Shown one piece after another: positions 19,172 to 30,200 of a stretch of DNA of 64,000 nucleotides; position 1 is the first letter of the stretch, and every line of letters begins with the position of its first letter. The DNA is from Lactiplantibacillus plantarum. GTDB lineage: Bacteria; Bacillota; Bacilli; Lactobacillales; Lactobacillaceae. The stretch is taken from positions 868,001-932,000 of the forward strand of contig NZ_CP039121.1 of NCBI RefSeq assembly GCF_014131735.1. Direction: 5' to 3'. The notes beneath the pieces are model-generated. The model did not search any database and was not told where the DNA came from. It saw nothing but the letters and a program-made list of their open reading frames with translations. Both the position numbers and the translations under genes were made by a program.

Positions 19172-20262
19172 AACGATACTTAGTACTTGAAGATGGTACG
19201 ATTTACCCCGGCACGGGGTTTGGTGCGACAACGGCCACGGTTGGTGAATTAGTCTTTAATACCGGCATGAGTGGTTATCAAGAGTCGATCACAGACCAGT
19301 CTTATAATGGCGAAATCTTGATGTTTACGTATCCTTTGATTGGAAATTACGGCATTAATCGGGATGACCATGAGTCAATCAAGCCAACTTGTAAGGGCGT
19401 TGTTGTTCACGAAGTTGCCCGACGAGCCAGTAATTGGCGTAATGCTCAGTCGTTGGACGATTATCTAAAACAGAATGCGATTCCTGGCATTATGGATATT
19501 GATACGCGGGCGGTTACTAAACATATCCGAACGAAGGGCGCGATGAAGGCCACCATCGTCGATAACGTCTTACCAGATACGGTTGACCGGCTCAAAGTCA
19601 CGGAATTAAATCGGGCCGTTGTTGCCCAGAGCTCAACGAATAACGCCTATCCCAACCCAGCGACAGGCCCCAACGTGGTCGTCGTCGACTTTGGGTTGAA
19701 GCATTCGATTTTACGCGAATTAGCAAAGCGTCAATGCAACTTGACGGTGTTGCCGTACAATACCACGGCGAGTGAAATCATGGCTTTGAATCCGGATGGT
19801 GTGATGTTGACGAACGGCCCTGGTGATCCCAAAGATATTCCGGGAGCCTTAGAGATGATCAGAGAAGTGGAAAAACATGTGCCGCTATTTGGAATTTGTC
19901 TCGGACATCAACTTTTTGCGCTAGCAAACGGTGCGGACACGTTCAAGATGAAGTTCGGACATCGTGGGTTTAACCATCCCGTTCGTGAGATTGCAACTGG
20001 GCGGATTGATTTTACGTCGCAAAACCATGGTTACGCGGTGGATCGGGATTCATTAGCGCAGACTGACTTGTTAATCACCCATGAGGAGATTAATGATGGT
20101 ACCGTGGAAGGCTTGCGGCATCGCGACTACGCGGCCTTTTCCGTGCAATATCATCCGGACGCAGCGCCGGGTCCTCACGATGCTGATCATATTTTTGACG
20201 AATTTATTGATTTGATGGCGGCTAATCAAGCAACCCAGAAAGGAAGCCAATTCAATGCCTAA
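19168..20262 (+). CDS. carA: carbamoyl-phosphate synthase small (glutaminase) subunit, pyrimidine type
   Basis: Supplies ammonia from glutamine to the large subunit. It is 364 aa with the class I amidotransferase nucleophile C244 in [12 protein letters not shown]. The His-Glu part of the triad reads [10 protein letters not shown], so H329 is present but the usual Glu is Asp331. It is named pyrAA in Gram-positive pyr operons and overlaps the large-subunit gene by 8 bp. L. plantarum also has an arginine-type carAB elsewhere (known from the literature). Confidence 0.95.
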   Translation: MKRYLVLEDGTIYPGTGFGATTATVGELVFNTGMSGYQESITDQSYNGEILMFTYPLIGNYGINRDDHESIKPTCKGVVVHEVARRASNWRNAQSLDDYLKQNAIPGIMDIDTRAVTKHIRTKGAMKATIVDNVLPDTVDRLKVTELNRAVVAQSSTNNAYPNPATGPNVVVVDFGLKHSILRELAKRQCNLTVLPYNTTASEIMALNPDGVMLTNGPGDPKDIPGALEMIREVEKHVPLFGICLGHQLFALANGADTFKMKFGHRGFNHPVREIATGRIDFTSQNHGYAVDRDSLAQTDLLITHEEINDGTVEGLRHRDYAAFSVQYHPDAAPGPHDADHIFDEFIDLMAANQATQKGSQFNA

Positions 20263-23200
20263 ACGGACAGATATTCATAAAATTATGGTAATTGGTTCAG
20301 GACCAATTATTATTGGTCAGGCCGCAGAATTTGATTATTCTGGGACACAAGCTTGCCTGGCATTAAAAGAACTCGATTATGAAGTGGTCTTGGTCAATTC
20401 TAACCCCGCAACGATTATGACGGACAAAGAAATTGCGGACCAGGTCTACTTGGAACCAATTACACTTGAATTTGTTTCACAGATTCTCCGCAAAGAACAT
20501 CCGGATGCGATTTTGCCAACTTTAGGCGGCCAGCAGGGCTTGAATATGGCGATGGAATTATCTAAATCGGGTATTCTCGATGAGTTGCACATTGAACTGT
20601 TAGGAACGAAGCTCAGCGCAATTGATCAGGCGGAAGACCGGGAACAGTTTAAGGCACTGATGGAAGAATTGGGCGAACCCGTGCCAGCTTCTGGTATTGC
20701 GCGGACGGTTGACGAAGCGTTGGCTTTCGCTGAGCAAGCTGGTTATCCGGTCATCGTGCGACCAGCCTTTACGATGGGGGGGACTGGCGGTGGCATCGCC
20801 GAGACGCCCCAACAGTTACACGACATTACCGAAAATGGGTTGGCGTTATCACCAGTGACCCAAGTTCTGATCGAACAAAGTATTGCCGGGTACAAAGAAA
20901 TTGAGTTTGAAGTTATGCGTGATGCTGCGGATAATGCGATGGTCGTCTGCAATATGGAAAATTTTGACCCCGTGGGGATTCATACCGGTGATTCAATCGT
21001 CTATGCACCTGTTCAAACGTTAGCAGATCGCGAAGTGCAATTATTACGGGATGCTGCTTTGAAGATTATTCGGGCGTTGAAGATTGAGGGGGGCTGTAAC
21101 GTTCAGTTGGCCCTCGATCCGAATAGTTTTAATTACTATATCATTGAAGTAAATCCGCGGGTCAGTCGCTCATCAGCGTTAGCCTCCAAAGCGACTGGTT
21201 ACCCAATTGCTAAGATGGCTGCCAAGATTGCAGTCGGCTTGCATTTGGATGAAATTAAAAATCCGGTGACGGGAACCACTTACGCTGAATTCGAGCCAGC
21301 GTTGGACTATGTAGTTTGCAAGATTCCTCGCTGGCCGTTTGATAAGTTCACCCATGCTGATCGTCGTTTGGGCACTCAGATGAAGGCGACCGGCGAAGTC
21401 ATGGCGATTGGGCGCAATATTGAAGAAGCCACACTAAAGGCGGTCCGATCACTAGAAATTGGGGTGCACCACGTTGAAGAACCCGCTTTGCGTAGTGTTG
21501 ATGATGATGTACTCAGCGATAAGCTCATTCATGCGCAGGATGATCGGTTATTCTACTTAACGGAAGCAATTCGCCGCGGTTACCCGATTGATGAATTAGC
21601 CGAACTCACCAAGATCAACGTGTTCTTCCTGGATAAACTATTACACATTATTGAAATCGAACAAGCTTTGCGTACCCATACGGATGACATAGAGACACTA
21701 ACTGTTGCTAAACGCAATGGCTTCGCCGATCAAACGGTAGCTGACTATTGGCACGAAACAATCGATCAGGTTCGCGACTTCCGCTTAGCGCACAAACTAG
21801 CGCCCGTTTATAAGATGGTCGATACTTGTGCCGGTGAGTTTGCTTCGGAGACACCTTATTACTACGGCACTTATGAGTTTGAAAATGAGAGTATTGTCAC
21901 GAAACGTCCATCCGTTTTAGTGTTAGGGTCAGGGCCGATTCGCATTGGGCAAGGGGTGGAATTCGACTATGCTACCGTTCACTCCGTTAAAGCCATTCAA
22001 AAAGCTGGCTATGAAGCGATTATCATGAATAGTAATCCGGAAACCGTCTCGACCGATTTCTCAGTATCAGACAAATTGTACTTCGAGCCACTGACGATTG
22101 AAGATGTCTTAAACGTGATCGAACTTGAAAAACCAGTGGGCGTGATTGTGCAATTTGGTGGTCAAACAGCGATTAACTTAGCGAAACCATTGGCTGACCA
22201 TGGTATCAAAATATTAGGGACGAGTGTGGCGGATGTCAACCGTGCGGAAGACCGTGACGAATTTGATAAGGTCATCAAAGCTTTAGCTATTCCACAACCG
22301 GCTGGTGATACGGCAAGTGATGAAGCAACCGCGCTAGCTATTGCGGATAAGTTGGGCTATCCCGTCCTTGTCCGGCCCAGTTATGTCCTTGGTGGCCGGG
22401 CGATGGAAATTGTCAAGAAGCGGACCGACTTAGACTATTACATGCATAACGCGGTCAAGGTGTCGCATGACCACCCCGTTTTAGTGGACAGTTATTTGGT
22501 CGGGAAGGAATGTGAAGTTGATGCCATTTGTGACGGTCAAACAGTCTTGATTCCGGGAATTATGGAACACATCGAACGGGCGGGTGTCCATTCTGGCGAT
22601 TCGATGGCCGTTTATCCGCCACAGTCACTTTCGGCGGCGGTCCAAGCACAAATTGTGGATTATACTGAAAAATTAGCCATTGCGCTCAACTGTGTCGGGA
22701 TGATGAACATTCAATTCGTAATCCACGACGACCAAGTTTATGTGATTGAAGTCAATCCGCGCGCGAGCCGGACGGTGCCATTCTTAAGCAAGGTCACGAA
22801 CATTCCGATGGCTCAAGTTGCGACTCGGGCAATCCTTGGCCAGTCATTGGCTGAACAAGGTTATCAGACTGGCTTGGTCACACCGGGTCCCTTAGTACAC
22901 GTCAAAGCGCCGGTCTTTTCATTTTCAAAGTTGAATCGTGTGGATAGTTTGTTGGGACCAGAAATGAAGTCAACGGGTGAAGTCATGGGCAGCGATGTCA
23001 CGATGGCAAAGGCGCTTTACAAAGCCTTTGAAGCGGCTAAGCTACACGTGCCGAGCCATGGTAACGTACTTTTGACTGTCCGGGATGAAGACAAGCCAGA
23101 AACAGTGGCGTTAGCCAAGCGGTTCCATGCGTTGGGCTACCAATTGCTAGCGACTCGGGGAACGGCGACTGCTCTGACCACACACGGGTTACCCGTTACG

Positions 23201-23431
23201 ACCGTCGACAAGATCGATAGTGGCGAGCATGATTTACTGCATCGCATGGAAGCTGGCGAAATTCAAGTCGTCATTAATACGGTTTCGGATGAAGAACAGG
23301 CTGAAAATGATGGTACCCTGATTCGAAACACGTCAATTATGCACGGTATTCCATTGTTTACGGCCTTAGATACGGTCGCGGCAATTTTGCAAGTACGAGA
23401 ATCACAGTCATTTGTAACGCAGGCGCTCTAA
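20255..23431 (+). CDS. carB: carbamoyl-phosphate synthase large subunit, pyrimidine type
   Basis: 1058 aa, full length. Two homologous ATP-grasp halves begin [17 protein letters not shown] (about 13-29) and [16 protein letters not shown] (about 559-574), each with NPR metal-binding motifs ([12 protein letters not shown] and [12 protein letters not shown]). A C-terminal MGS-like allosteric domain follows (about 930-1058), the site of UMP/PRPP control in B. subtilis-type enzymes. Also called pyrAB. Confidence 0.97.
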   Translation: MPKRTDIHKIMVIGSGPIIIGQAAEFDYSGTQACLALKELDYEVVLVNSNPATIMTDKEIADQVYLEPITLEFVSQILRKEHPDAILPTLGGQQGLNMAMELSKSGILDELHIELLGTKLSAIDQAEDREQFKALMEELGEPVPASGIARTVDEALAFAEQAGYPVIVRPAFTMGGTGGGIAETPQQLHDITENGLALSPVTQVLIEQSIAGYKEIEFEVMRDAADNAMVVCNMENFDPVGIHTGDSIVYAPVQTLADREVQLLRDAALKIIRALKIEGGCNVQLALDPNSFNYYIIEVNPRVSRSSALASKATGYPIAKMAAKIAVGLHLDEIKNPVTGTTYAEFEPALDYVVCKIPRWPFDKFTHADRRLGTQMKATGEVMAIGRNIEEATLKAVRSLEIGVHHVEEPALRSVDDDVLSDKLIHAQDDRLFYLTEAIRRGYPIDELAELTKINVFFLDKLLHIIEIEQALRTHTDDIETLTVAKRNGFADQTVADYWHETIDQVRDFRLAHKLAPVYKMVDTCAGEFASETPYYYGTYEFENESIVTKRPSVLVLGSGPIRIGQGVEFDYATVHSVKAIQKAGYEAIIMNSNPETVSTDFSVSDKLYFEPLTIEDVLNVIELEKPVGVIVQFGGQTAINLAKPLADHGIKILGTSVADVNRAEDRDEFDKVIKALAIPQPAGDTASDEATALAIADKLGYPVLVRPSYVLGGRAMEIVKKRTDLDYYMHNAVKVSHDHPVLVDSYLVGKECEVDAICDGQTVLIPGIMEHIERAGVHSGDSMAVYPPQSLSAAVQAQIVDYTEKLAIALNCVGMMNIQFVIHDDQVYVIEVNPRASRTVPFLSKVTNIPMAQVATRAILGQSLAEQGYQTGLVTPGPLVHVKAPVFSFSKLNRVDSLLGPEMKSTGEVMGSDVTMAKALYKAFEAAKLHVPSHGNVLLTVRDEDKPETVALAKRFHALGYQLLATRGTATALTTHGLPVTTVDKIDSGEHDLLHRMEAGEIQVVINTVSDEEQAENDGTLIRNTSIMHGIPLFTALDTVAAILQVRESQSFVTQAL

Positions 23432-23473
23432 ATCAGGACACCCGCCGATAAGCTTGATCATAGGAGGAAAACG

Positions 23474-24391
23474 ATGGGACGATTAACAGTAAATTTAGCC
23501 GGTGTCACGTTCAAAAATCCGGTTATGCCGGCTAGTGGTACGGCGGCATATGGTCAACAGATGGCTCAACAGTTAGACCTGAGTGCGTTGGGGGGCTTGG
23601 TCATCAAGTCGACCACCGCCGAACCGAAAGCGGGCAACCCACGACCAACGACCGCGGAAACAACCGCGGGGTGGCTCAATGCAATTGGACTCAAAAATCC
23701 CGGAATTGACAATGTGCTGGCCGATAAATTACCGTGGTTAGCGACTCATTATCCGGATTTACCGATTATTGGGAGTGTCGCGGGGGCGAGCTTTGATGAA
23801 TACGTGGCAGTCGCACGAAAAATGGCGTCGGCACCTAACGTCAAATTATTGGAAATCAATATTTCATGTCCAAACGTCGACCATGGCGGCCTAGCATTTG
23901 GAACTGATCCAGCGACGGTAACGGCGTTGACTAAGGCGATTGTTGCCGCGGTCGATAAACCAGTTTTCATGAAGCTGACCCCGAATGTCACTGATATTGT
24001 CCCAATTGCACTCGCTGCCGAAGCTGGTGGAGCGGCTGGACTGACGATGATTAACACGTTAACGGGTATGGGCATCGATTTAGCCACACGTCAACCGATC
24101 TTAGCGCATGGTACGGGCGGTTTATCTGGAAAAGCCATTCATCCACTTGCTGTTCGGATGATCCATGACGTGCGTCAACATACCAAGTTGCCGATTATTG
24201 GCGTTGGTGGCGTGTTCACGCCGGTTGATGTGTTGGAATTTTACCTGGCTGGTGCAAATGCTGTTCAAGTTGGGGCCGCAACGTATGGTCACCCGACTGC
24301 TTGTACAGACATTATTGCTGGATTACCGGCGGCAATGGATCAGTACGGGATCACCAGCTTGCAAGCGTTGATTCAGGAGGTCCAAGGATGA
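23474..24391 (+). CDS. pyrD: dihydroorotate dehydrogenase, class 1B-like catalytic subunit
   Basis: Oxidises dihydroorotate to orotate on FMN in the cytosol. It is 305 aa. The catalytic Cys132 lies in EINISCPNVDHGG, the class 1B form; class 1A enzymes usually read NLSCPNVPGKPQ. Class 1B enzymes normally pair with PyrK (FAD, [2Fe-2S]) and use NAD+, and in B. subtilis pyrK lies between carB and pyrD. Here those genes are only 42 bp apart and no pyrK is present. Ribosome binding site is AGGAGG. It overlaps pyrF by 4 bp. Confidence 0.93.
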   Translation: MGRLTVNLAGVTFKNPVMPASGTAAYGQQMAQQLDLSALGGLVIKSTTAEPKAGNPRPTTAETTAGWLNAIGLKNPGIDNVLADKLPWLATHYPDLPIIGSVAGASFDEYVAVARKMASAPNVKLLEINISCPNVDHGGLAFGTDPATVTALTKAIVAAVDKPVFMKLTPNVTDIVPIALAAEAGGAAGLTMINTLTGMGIDLATRQPILAHGTGGLSGKAIHPLAVRMIHDVRQHTKLPIIGVGGVFTPVDVLEFYLAGANAVQVGAATYGHPTACTDIIAGLPAAMDQYGITSLQALIQEVQG

Positions 24392-25101
24392 AGCGACCAA
24401 TTATCATTGCGTTAGATTTTCCCACCGCCGAACGGGCCTTAGCTTTTTTAGACCAATTTCCGGCTGATTTACATGTCACTGTCAAAATCGGCATGGAGTT
24501 ATTTTATGCAGCGGGACCGAGTATTGTGACGGACGTGCAAGCTCGCGGCCATGCGGTTTTCTTAGATTTGAAACTACATGATATTCCCAATACCGTCGAA
24601 TCCGCAATGCGGGTGATCGGGCGGTTAGGGGTAACCTATACGACGGTTCATGCTGCGGGTGGGCACGTGATGCTTTCAGCCGCCAAACGAGGATTGGTCG
24701 CGGGTGCAATGGCCGCTGGAGTCACTGCCCCCAAGTTATTAGCGATTACGCAGTTAACTTCGACTAATCAAGCTATTTTGAATCAGGACCAGCAAATCAT
24801 GGGAACGGTTCGGGCGAGTGTCGTGCATTATGCCAAACTAGCACGGGCGAGTGACTGTGATGGCGTCATTTGTTCCGCCCAAGAAGTTCAGGCGATTCAT
24901 ACGGCCGTCGGTGCTGATTTTCTCGGAATTACGCCGGGAATTCGGCCAGCGTCGGCGCAGTCAGATGACCAGCAACGGGTGATGACACCGGCTGCCGCTG
25001 CTAAGGCTGGGAGCAACGGTCTCGTCATCGGGCGGCCAATTACGCAGGCTGCAGAACCAGTTCAAGCTTACCGAGATATTATGACAGAATGGAGTAACTA
25101 A
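24388..25101 (+). CDS. pyrF: orotidine 5'-phosphate decarboxylase
   Basis: Converts OMP to UMP. It is 237 aa with the catalytic motif DLKLHDIPNT (60-69). The frame is open upstream, but the ATG at 24388 has AGGAGGTCCAAGG before it, matches the family start (KRPIIIALDF) and overlaps the pyrD stop. Confidence 0.97.
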   Translation: MKRPIIIALDFPTAERALAFLDQFPADLHVTVKIGMELFYAAGPSIVTDVQARGHAVFLDLKLHDIPNTVESAMRVIGRLGVTYTTVHAAGGHVMLSAAKRGLVAGAMAAGVTAPKLLAITQLTSTNQAILNQDQQIMGTVRASVVHYAKLARASDCDGVICSAQEVQAIHTAVGADFLGITPGIRPASAQSDDQQRVMTPAAAAKAGSNGLVIGRPITQAAEPVQAYRDIMTEWSN

Positions 25102-25102
25102 T

Positions 25103-25741
25103 ATGAGTGAAATTGCAGCAACTATCGCCACTGATTTGTTGACGATTAAAGCCGTTACACTACGACCAAACGACCCGTTCACCTGGGCCAGTGGCATTAA
25201 AAGTCCAATTTATACGGACAATCGGCTGACGATTTCTTATCCGGCGGTCCGTCAGCATATCGCGCACGGAATCGCCGCCATCATCAAGCGTGAATACCCG
25301 GCGACCGAAGTGATTGCGGGGGTCGCAACGGCTGGCATTCCCCATGCAGCCTGGGTGGCGGAATTGTTAAATCTACCATTGATCTACGTTCGTGCTAAAC
25401 CCAAGGATCACGGTGCTGGACGCCAAATCGAAGGAGTGTTAAAGCCCGGTCAAAAAGTTGTCATGCTGGATGATCTGATTTCGACGGGTGGCAGTGTGTT
25501 ACAGGCGGCCAAGGCCGTTCAAGCAGCAGGTGGCGATATTCAGGCTGTTGGGGCAATCTTCAGTTATGCCTTGGATGCGGCAACGCAAAATTTTGCCGCT
25601 GTGTCATTACCGCTGTTCAGTTTGTCCAACTATCCTGAACTAATCAAAGTTGCTCGCCAAGCAGATTACATTGATGACGAGGAATTAGCTTCGCTGCATA
25701 CGTGGCGTCAGGACCCAGAACACTGGGGAGTGACTGATTAG
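25103..25741 (+). CDS. pyrE: orotate phosphoribosyltransferase
   Basis: Makes OMP from orotate and PRPP. It is 212 aa with the PRPP motif VVMLDDLISTGGSV (119-132) and the flexible-loop segment RAKPKDHGAGRQIEG. It is the last gene of the pyr operon, 1 bp after pyrF, and is followed by a terminator. Confidence 0.97.
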   Translation: MSEIAATIATDLLTIKAVTLRPNDPFTWASGIKSPIYTDNRLTISYPAVRQHIAHGIAAIIKREYPATEVIAGVATAGIPHAAWVAELLNLPLIYVRAKPKDHGAGRQIEGVLKPGQKVVMLDDLISTGGSVLQAAKAVQAAGGDIQAVGAIFSYALDAATQNFAAVSLPLFSLSNYPELIKVARQADYIDDEELASLHTWRQDPEHWGVTD

Positions 25742-25771
25742 GATTACGCGCCATAAATGGCTGGCATATTT

Positions 25772-25825
25772 AAAATAGTCATGAAAATTAAGCTGGATTA
25801 TCCAGACGATTTTCATGACTATTTT
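25772..25825 (+). terminator. terminator of pyr operon
   Basis: Long stem AAAATAGTCATGAAAAT (25772-25788) / ATTTTCATGACTATTTT (25809-25825), with an inner CTGGA-TTA-TCCAG hairpin. Confidence 0.8.
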
Positions 25826-25897
25826 AGTTACCGGCTCGTGCTAATATTAACCTGTGACAGATTGTTAAGACAAGATAAAGAAATGAGGGAATATTCG

Positions 25898-26860
25898 ATG
25901 TTAGCAATTTTAGTTGGCTTAGCAATCGGGATTGGGTTACCAATGCAAACGAGTATTAATTCGCGATTGCGCAATTCAGTGGGATCTCCATTTGGTGCCT
26001 CCCTAATATCTTTTGCTGTGGGGACGTTGTTTTTGGCGATAATGACACTAATTGATGTCCATACTTTAGGATTTTCGACGACGTTATTTACGAGTCAACC
26101 GGTTTGGATTTGGCTGGGTGGGCTGTTGGGGGTCGTCTACTTAACTGGCAATATCTTGTTGTTTCCGAAGCTGGGTAGTGTTCAAACCGTTATTATGCCC
26201 GTGCTTGGTCAAATTTTGGCCGGGCTATTGATTGATAATTTTGGTTGGTTCGACTCACCCCAAAGTACATTGACGATGACCCGATTTTTGGGTGCAATTT
26301 TAGTCTTGGCGGGAGTCATCATCACCGTTGCGGCTCAGGGGTGGCTCGAACAGCGGCATAATCGAATCACTGAAACAGCGGAAAAAGATACAGCTACTGA
26401 CACTGACCAAAGTGGCCTTGGAATTTGGCGTGCACTAGGTGTGGTTGCCGGAATGCTCAGTGCGATGCAAACTGCGGTCAATGGGCACCTAGGTCGGGTG
26501 CTTGGCTCCACAGTGCACGCGGCATTTGTTTCTTTTTTAGTTGGTACTCTGGGGCTGATCGTCATCGTGTTAGTCTTGCGACCTCAATTCAAATTGATTA
26601 GGCCAACTAAGACGCCTAATCCTTGGTGGGTGTGGATTGGTGGCATGATTGGCGCGCTGTATGTTTTGGGTAATGTTTACTTGGTTCCGGTCGTTGGCAC
26701 TGGTTTAGCGGTCGTCATTGTTTTAGTCGGACTGATGGCCGGTAGTTTAATGATTGACCAATTTGGCTGGTTTGCTTCAAAAAAGAACCCAATTTCGGGG
26801 GTCCAGTTGATGGGCTTGCTCGTCATGATTGTGGGGGTTGTGCTAATTCGCGTCTTTTAA
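25898..26860 (+). CDS. DMT-family transporter, DUF606/YdcZ-type tandem
   Basis: 320 aa, about 10 membrane segments, made of two homologous halves: SINSRLRNSVGSPFGAS...SFAVGTL is echoed by AVNGHLGRVLGSTVHAA...SFLVGTL, and YLTGNILLFPKLGS by YLGN-type YVLGNVYLVPVVG. This is two fused DUF606 (YdcZ) units of the drug/metabolite transporter superfamily; substrate unknown. The ATG at 25898 is preceded by GAGGGA. An in-frame upstream stretch to 25757 runs through the terminator and is not used. Confidence 0.8.
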   Translation: MLAILVGLAIGIGLPMQTSINSRLRNSVGSPFGASLISFAVGTLFLAIMTLIDVHTLGFSTTLFTSQPVWIWLGGLLGVVYLTGNILLFPKLGSVQTVIMPVLGQILAGLLIDNFGWFDSPQSTLTMTRFLGAILVLAGVIITVAAQGWLEQRHNRITETAEKDTATDTDQSGLGIWRALGVVAGMLSAMQTAVNGHLGRVLGSTVHAAFVSFLVGTLGLIVIVLVLRPQFKLIRPTKTPNPWWVWIGGMIGALYVLGNVYLVPVVGTGLAVVIVLVGLMAGSLMIDQFGWFASKKNPISGVQLMGLLVMIVGVVLIRVF

Positions 26861-27155
26861 GCACTCTGAGGATTGGCGAGTGTCACCGGGTGATCGGTAA
26901 GGTGTTTTGAGGTCGAGACTTGCAGCCGGATGAATAAGCGACCGTGCGAGTTGACCACATTAAGCCGTGACCACGTTCGTTAAAGCTTCTAAAATTTCAA
27001 ATCAGGATGACAAAACGGTACTGGATGCCGGGCACGATAAGCCATTATAAATCCGACGCACATCTGGCAGCAGTGGCCGTCAACGTTGAGAATTAAGACG
27101 TGCAGCACACGGGTCGCCTGGCTGAATAACGTGGTATTTAATGGACGCGATAATA
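26861..27155. other. intergenic spacer without genes
   Basis: No convincing frame. It contains GGTCGAGACTTGCAG (26911-26925), similar to GGTTGAGACTTCCAG in the spacer at 15563. Confidence 0.4.
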
Positions 27156-27186
27156 AACATCTAACTTACGGGTTAGGTGTTTTTTT
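27156..27186 (+). terminator. small terminator before rexB
   Basis: ACATCTAAC / GTTAGGTGT hairpin with one G-T pair, then seven T. Confidence 0.65.
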
Positions 27187-27257
27187 AGCCGGTTAAATAT
27201 GCGATAATGAGACTAACTTAATGAGAACGTTTGTTCAGTTCAGAGGAGGAATTAGTG

Positions 27258-30200
27258 GTGAGCTTACAATTTGTATTGGGACCAGCCAAGATGGACCATC
27301 GCCGTACTATGGTGGCGCAGTTAGTGGCAACCTTGATGGCTAAGCCACAAGATCAGTTTTTTTATTTGGTACCGAACCATATTAAGTTCGATACTGAAGT
27401 TGACGTGTTGAACCGCTTGGCACAGGCATTTGGGCAACCAGATTTGTATGCCCAGACTCAGGTTCAGGTCTTTTCATTTACCCGTCTTGCTTGGTACTTG
27501 ATGAAGAACGAAGCAGCTTATCAAGTACCACGACTCTCCGCTGCTGGGATTGACATGCTATTATATCGCATTCTACAACGACATGCCGATGAGCTGCGAT
27601 TGTTTGGTGGTGAAATCTCGCAAACGGGTTTTGTGACTCAACTAGCTCGTGAAATTAATGAGTTACAGACCGCTAATTTGCAACCAGAAGATGTGGTTCA
27701 ATTGGCAGCGAATGCTCAGGCGGGTGACTTGCAGGCTAAGCTACATGATCTGGCGATCGTTTACAAAGACTTCGTGGCGGCGACTGCAGATAAGTATCTT
27801 AAGCCCGCTGATATTCTCGTTCAATTGAATGCTTACTTACGGCGTCAAGACTTGCACGGAACGCACGTTTATGTGGAACTCGCTGGCTTTGCCCAATTAC
27901 CGGCCCAGGAACAGGGAATCGTCACGACTATGCTGGAACAGGGCGCGGACGTGACAATCAGTTTGATGCTCGATCACAAAGTCGTTGACCGGGCGCCAGA
28001 AAATGGCACGCTGTTTTATCAATCTGGTCGGCTTTATTATCGGCTTTATCAGTATGCCCGTATTCGTCAGATTCCGGTTAGCCAAGATATTTATGCTGAA
28101 ACGCCGCGCGTGGCTCCCGGCTTAGTGGCTCTCGATGATTTTTGGCGTGGTCAGCCCCAAGCGGCTACCGGTTACGAGGAGCCGAATACGAATGTGCATT
28201 TATTCCGGACCGATAGTCGACAGACCGAATTGGCACAAGTTGGCCGCATGATTCGGGCAATGGTCGCGAAAAAACATGCCGATCCCGCCGACGATTATCA
28301 TTATCGGGACTTCTTGATCATGACACGGCACTTAGATGCCTACCAAACGATGTTAGCGCCGACTTTTCATGAATTAGAAATACCATACTTTGTTGATTTA
28401 CAGCGTTCAATGGCCGACCATCCGTTAGTTGAGTTGATTAACGCGTTGTTTGATATCGACGCACAGCAGTATCAATATCGTGATGTTATGCGAGTGTTGA
28501 AAACCGAGCTGTTGATGCCAAATATCAATGGGCAACCGATGGATCGGCAAGCCTACCGCCAAGCAGTAGATCTGACCGAAAACTTTATCCTTAAAAGTGG
28601 TTATCACGGCCAGCGGTGGGTACAAAGGGAAGATTGGCAATACTTTCAATTAACCGAGGGTGATGCCGGGGTCGAGACGGACCAAAATGCTGAAATTTCG
28701 CGACAAATCAACTTGATTCATCACTTTGTTGCTGAAACGTTACCACCGTTTTTTAAAAAAATGCGGCAAGCACCGGATGGCAAAGCGGCCGTGACATTGC
28801 TGGTCAACTTTTTGACAAGCCAGGGCGTTACGGACCAGCTATTAGCTTGGCGTGATCAAGCCTTGGATCGCCAAGATGTCCGGGCAGCTGCCGAGCCTGA
28901 GCAGACCTGGCAAACTTTCTGTGGGATGCTAGATGAATACGTGACGATTTTAGGTGCAGAGCCATTTGAAATTACGGACTTTTTGGCACTATTACAAGCG
29001 GGCTTTGAAGGTGCTAGTTACTCGCAAATTCCGTCGACGTTGGACCAGGTGTTAATTTCAGAGAGCGGAATGGTTCAAAGTCAGGACCATAAAGTTGTCT
29101 TCATGGTTGGGGCAACCGATTTAGTGATGCCTGACCGGATTATGACGAACAACTTATTGAGTGATGTGGATAAAGAAAATTTGCAACCAACGCTCAGTTC
29201 GTTAGATGGTGACCACTATTTAAATGATTCAGCTGTCGTTCAGCTCGGTGATGAAAGTTGTCTGAATTATTTGGCCTTTTTAAGTGCCCGTCGACACTTG
29301 TTTTTCAGCGCCCCGTTAAAAGATGATCAAGAAACAGATTTAAATTGGTCCAACTATGTGCGGCGAATTCAACGCCAGTTCAATTTGCGAGAACATACTT
29401 ATCTTGGGACGCCTGATCCGACTAATGCCGATGCGCGGCCATTTGTTGGGACTAAGCGCCGGACGATTAGTCATGTGATTCAGGTTTACCGCGATGTGTT
29501 AACGACGAATACTGACCGTAATCGTGTTGGCGCACCATTACAACCTGCTCCGGTGTGGGTGTGGTTACGGCAACAATTGACGCGTGATCCCCAATTCGGT
29601 GAGCTAGCACGTCAATTGATGGCTGGATTAAGCTATCGCAATCAACCTGTCAAGCTGACACCAGCCAGCGTTGAGGCTTTGTATGGGCATCAAATTTATA
29701 CGTCAATTTCAAAACTAGAAGAATTTTATCGTAATCAGTACGCTTATTTCTTGAAATATGGGCTCAAACTGCGTGAGCGTGATGTGTTCGAGTTATCAGC
29801 TGCTAGTACTGGGGAGTTTTTCCACGCTGTCTTAGATGGGCTCATCAAGGCGTTACGGTCTGATCAAATCCCATTGGCCCAAGCCAGTGATCAGCAGTTA
29901 GGACAGTATTTAGAGACTGTGACCCGTCAAATCTTAGATCAACCACAGTTTACAATTTTGACGAGTTCTAACCGGATGGCTTACTTGCAACGGCAGTTAA
30001 TCAACACAGTCCGGCAGATTGCATTTGCGATTCGCAATCAAAGTAAACTGTCAGCCGCTGAACCGAAGCAAACCGAGGTCTTATTTGGTAACGTTGGCAA
30101 GGAACACGGATTAAAAGCGCTCGATTTTCAAATTGATGCAACGCATAGTGTGCACGTGCGGGGGAAGATTGACCGTCTCGACCAAATTCAAGTGGCAGAT

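Noticed and set aside
25757..25897. N-terminal extension of the DMT transporter
   Set aside because: It would translate through the pyr operon terminator; the ATG at 25898 has the ribosome binding site and matches the internal repeat.
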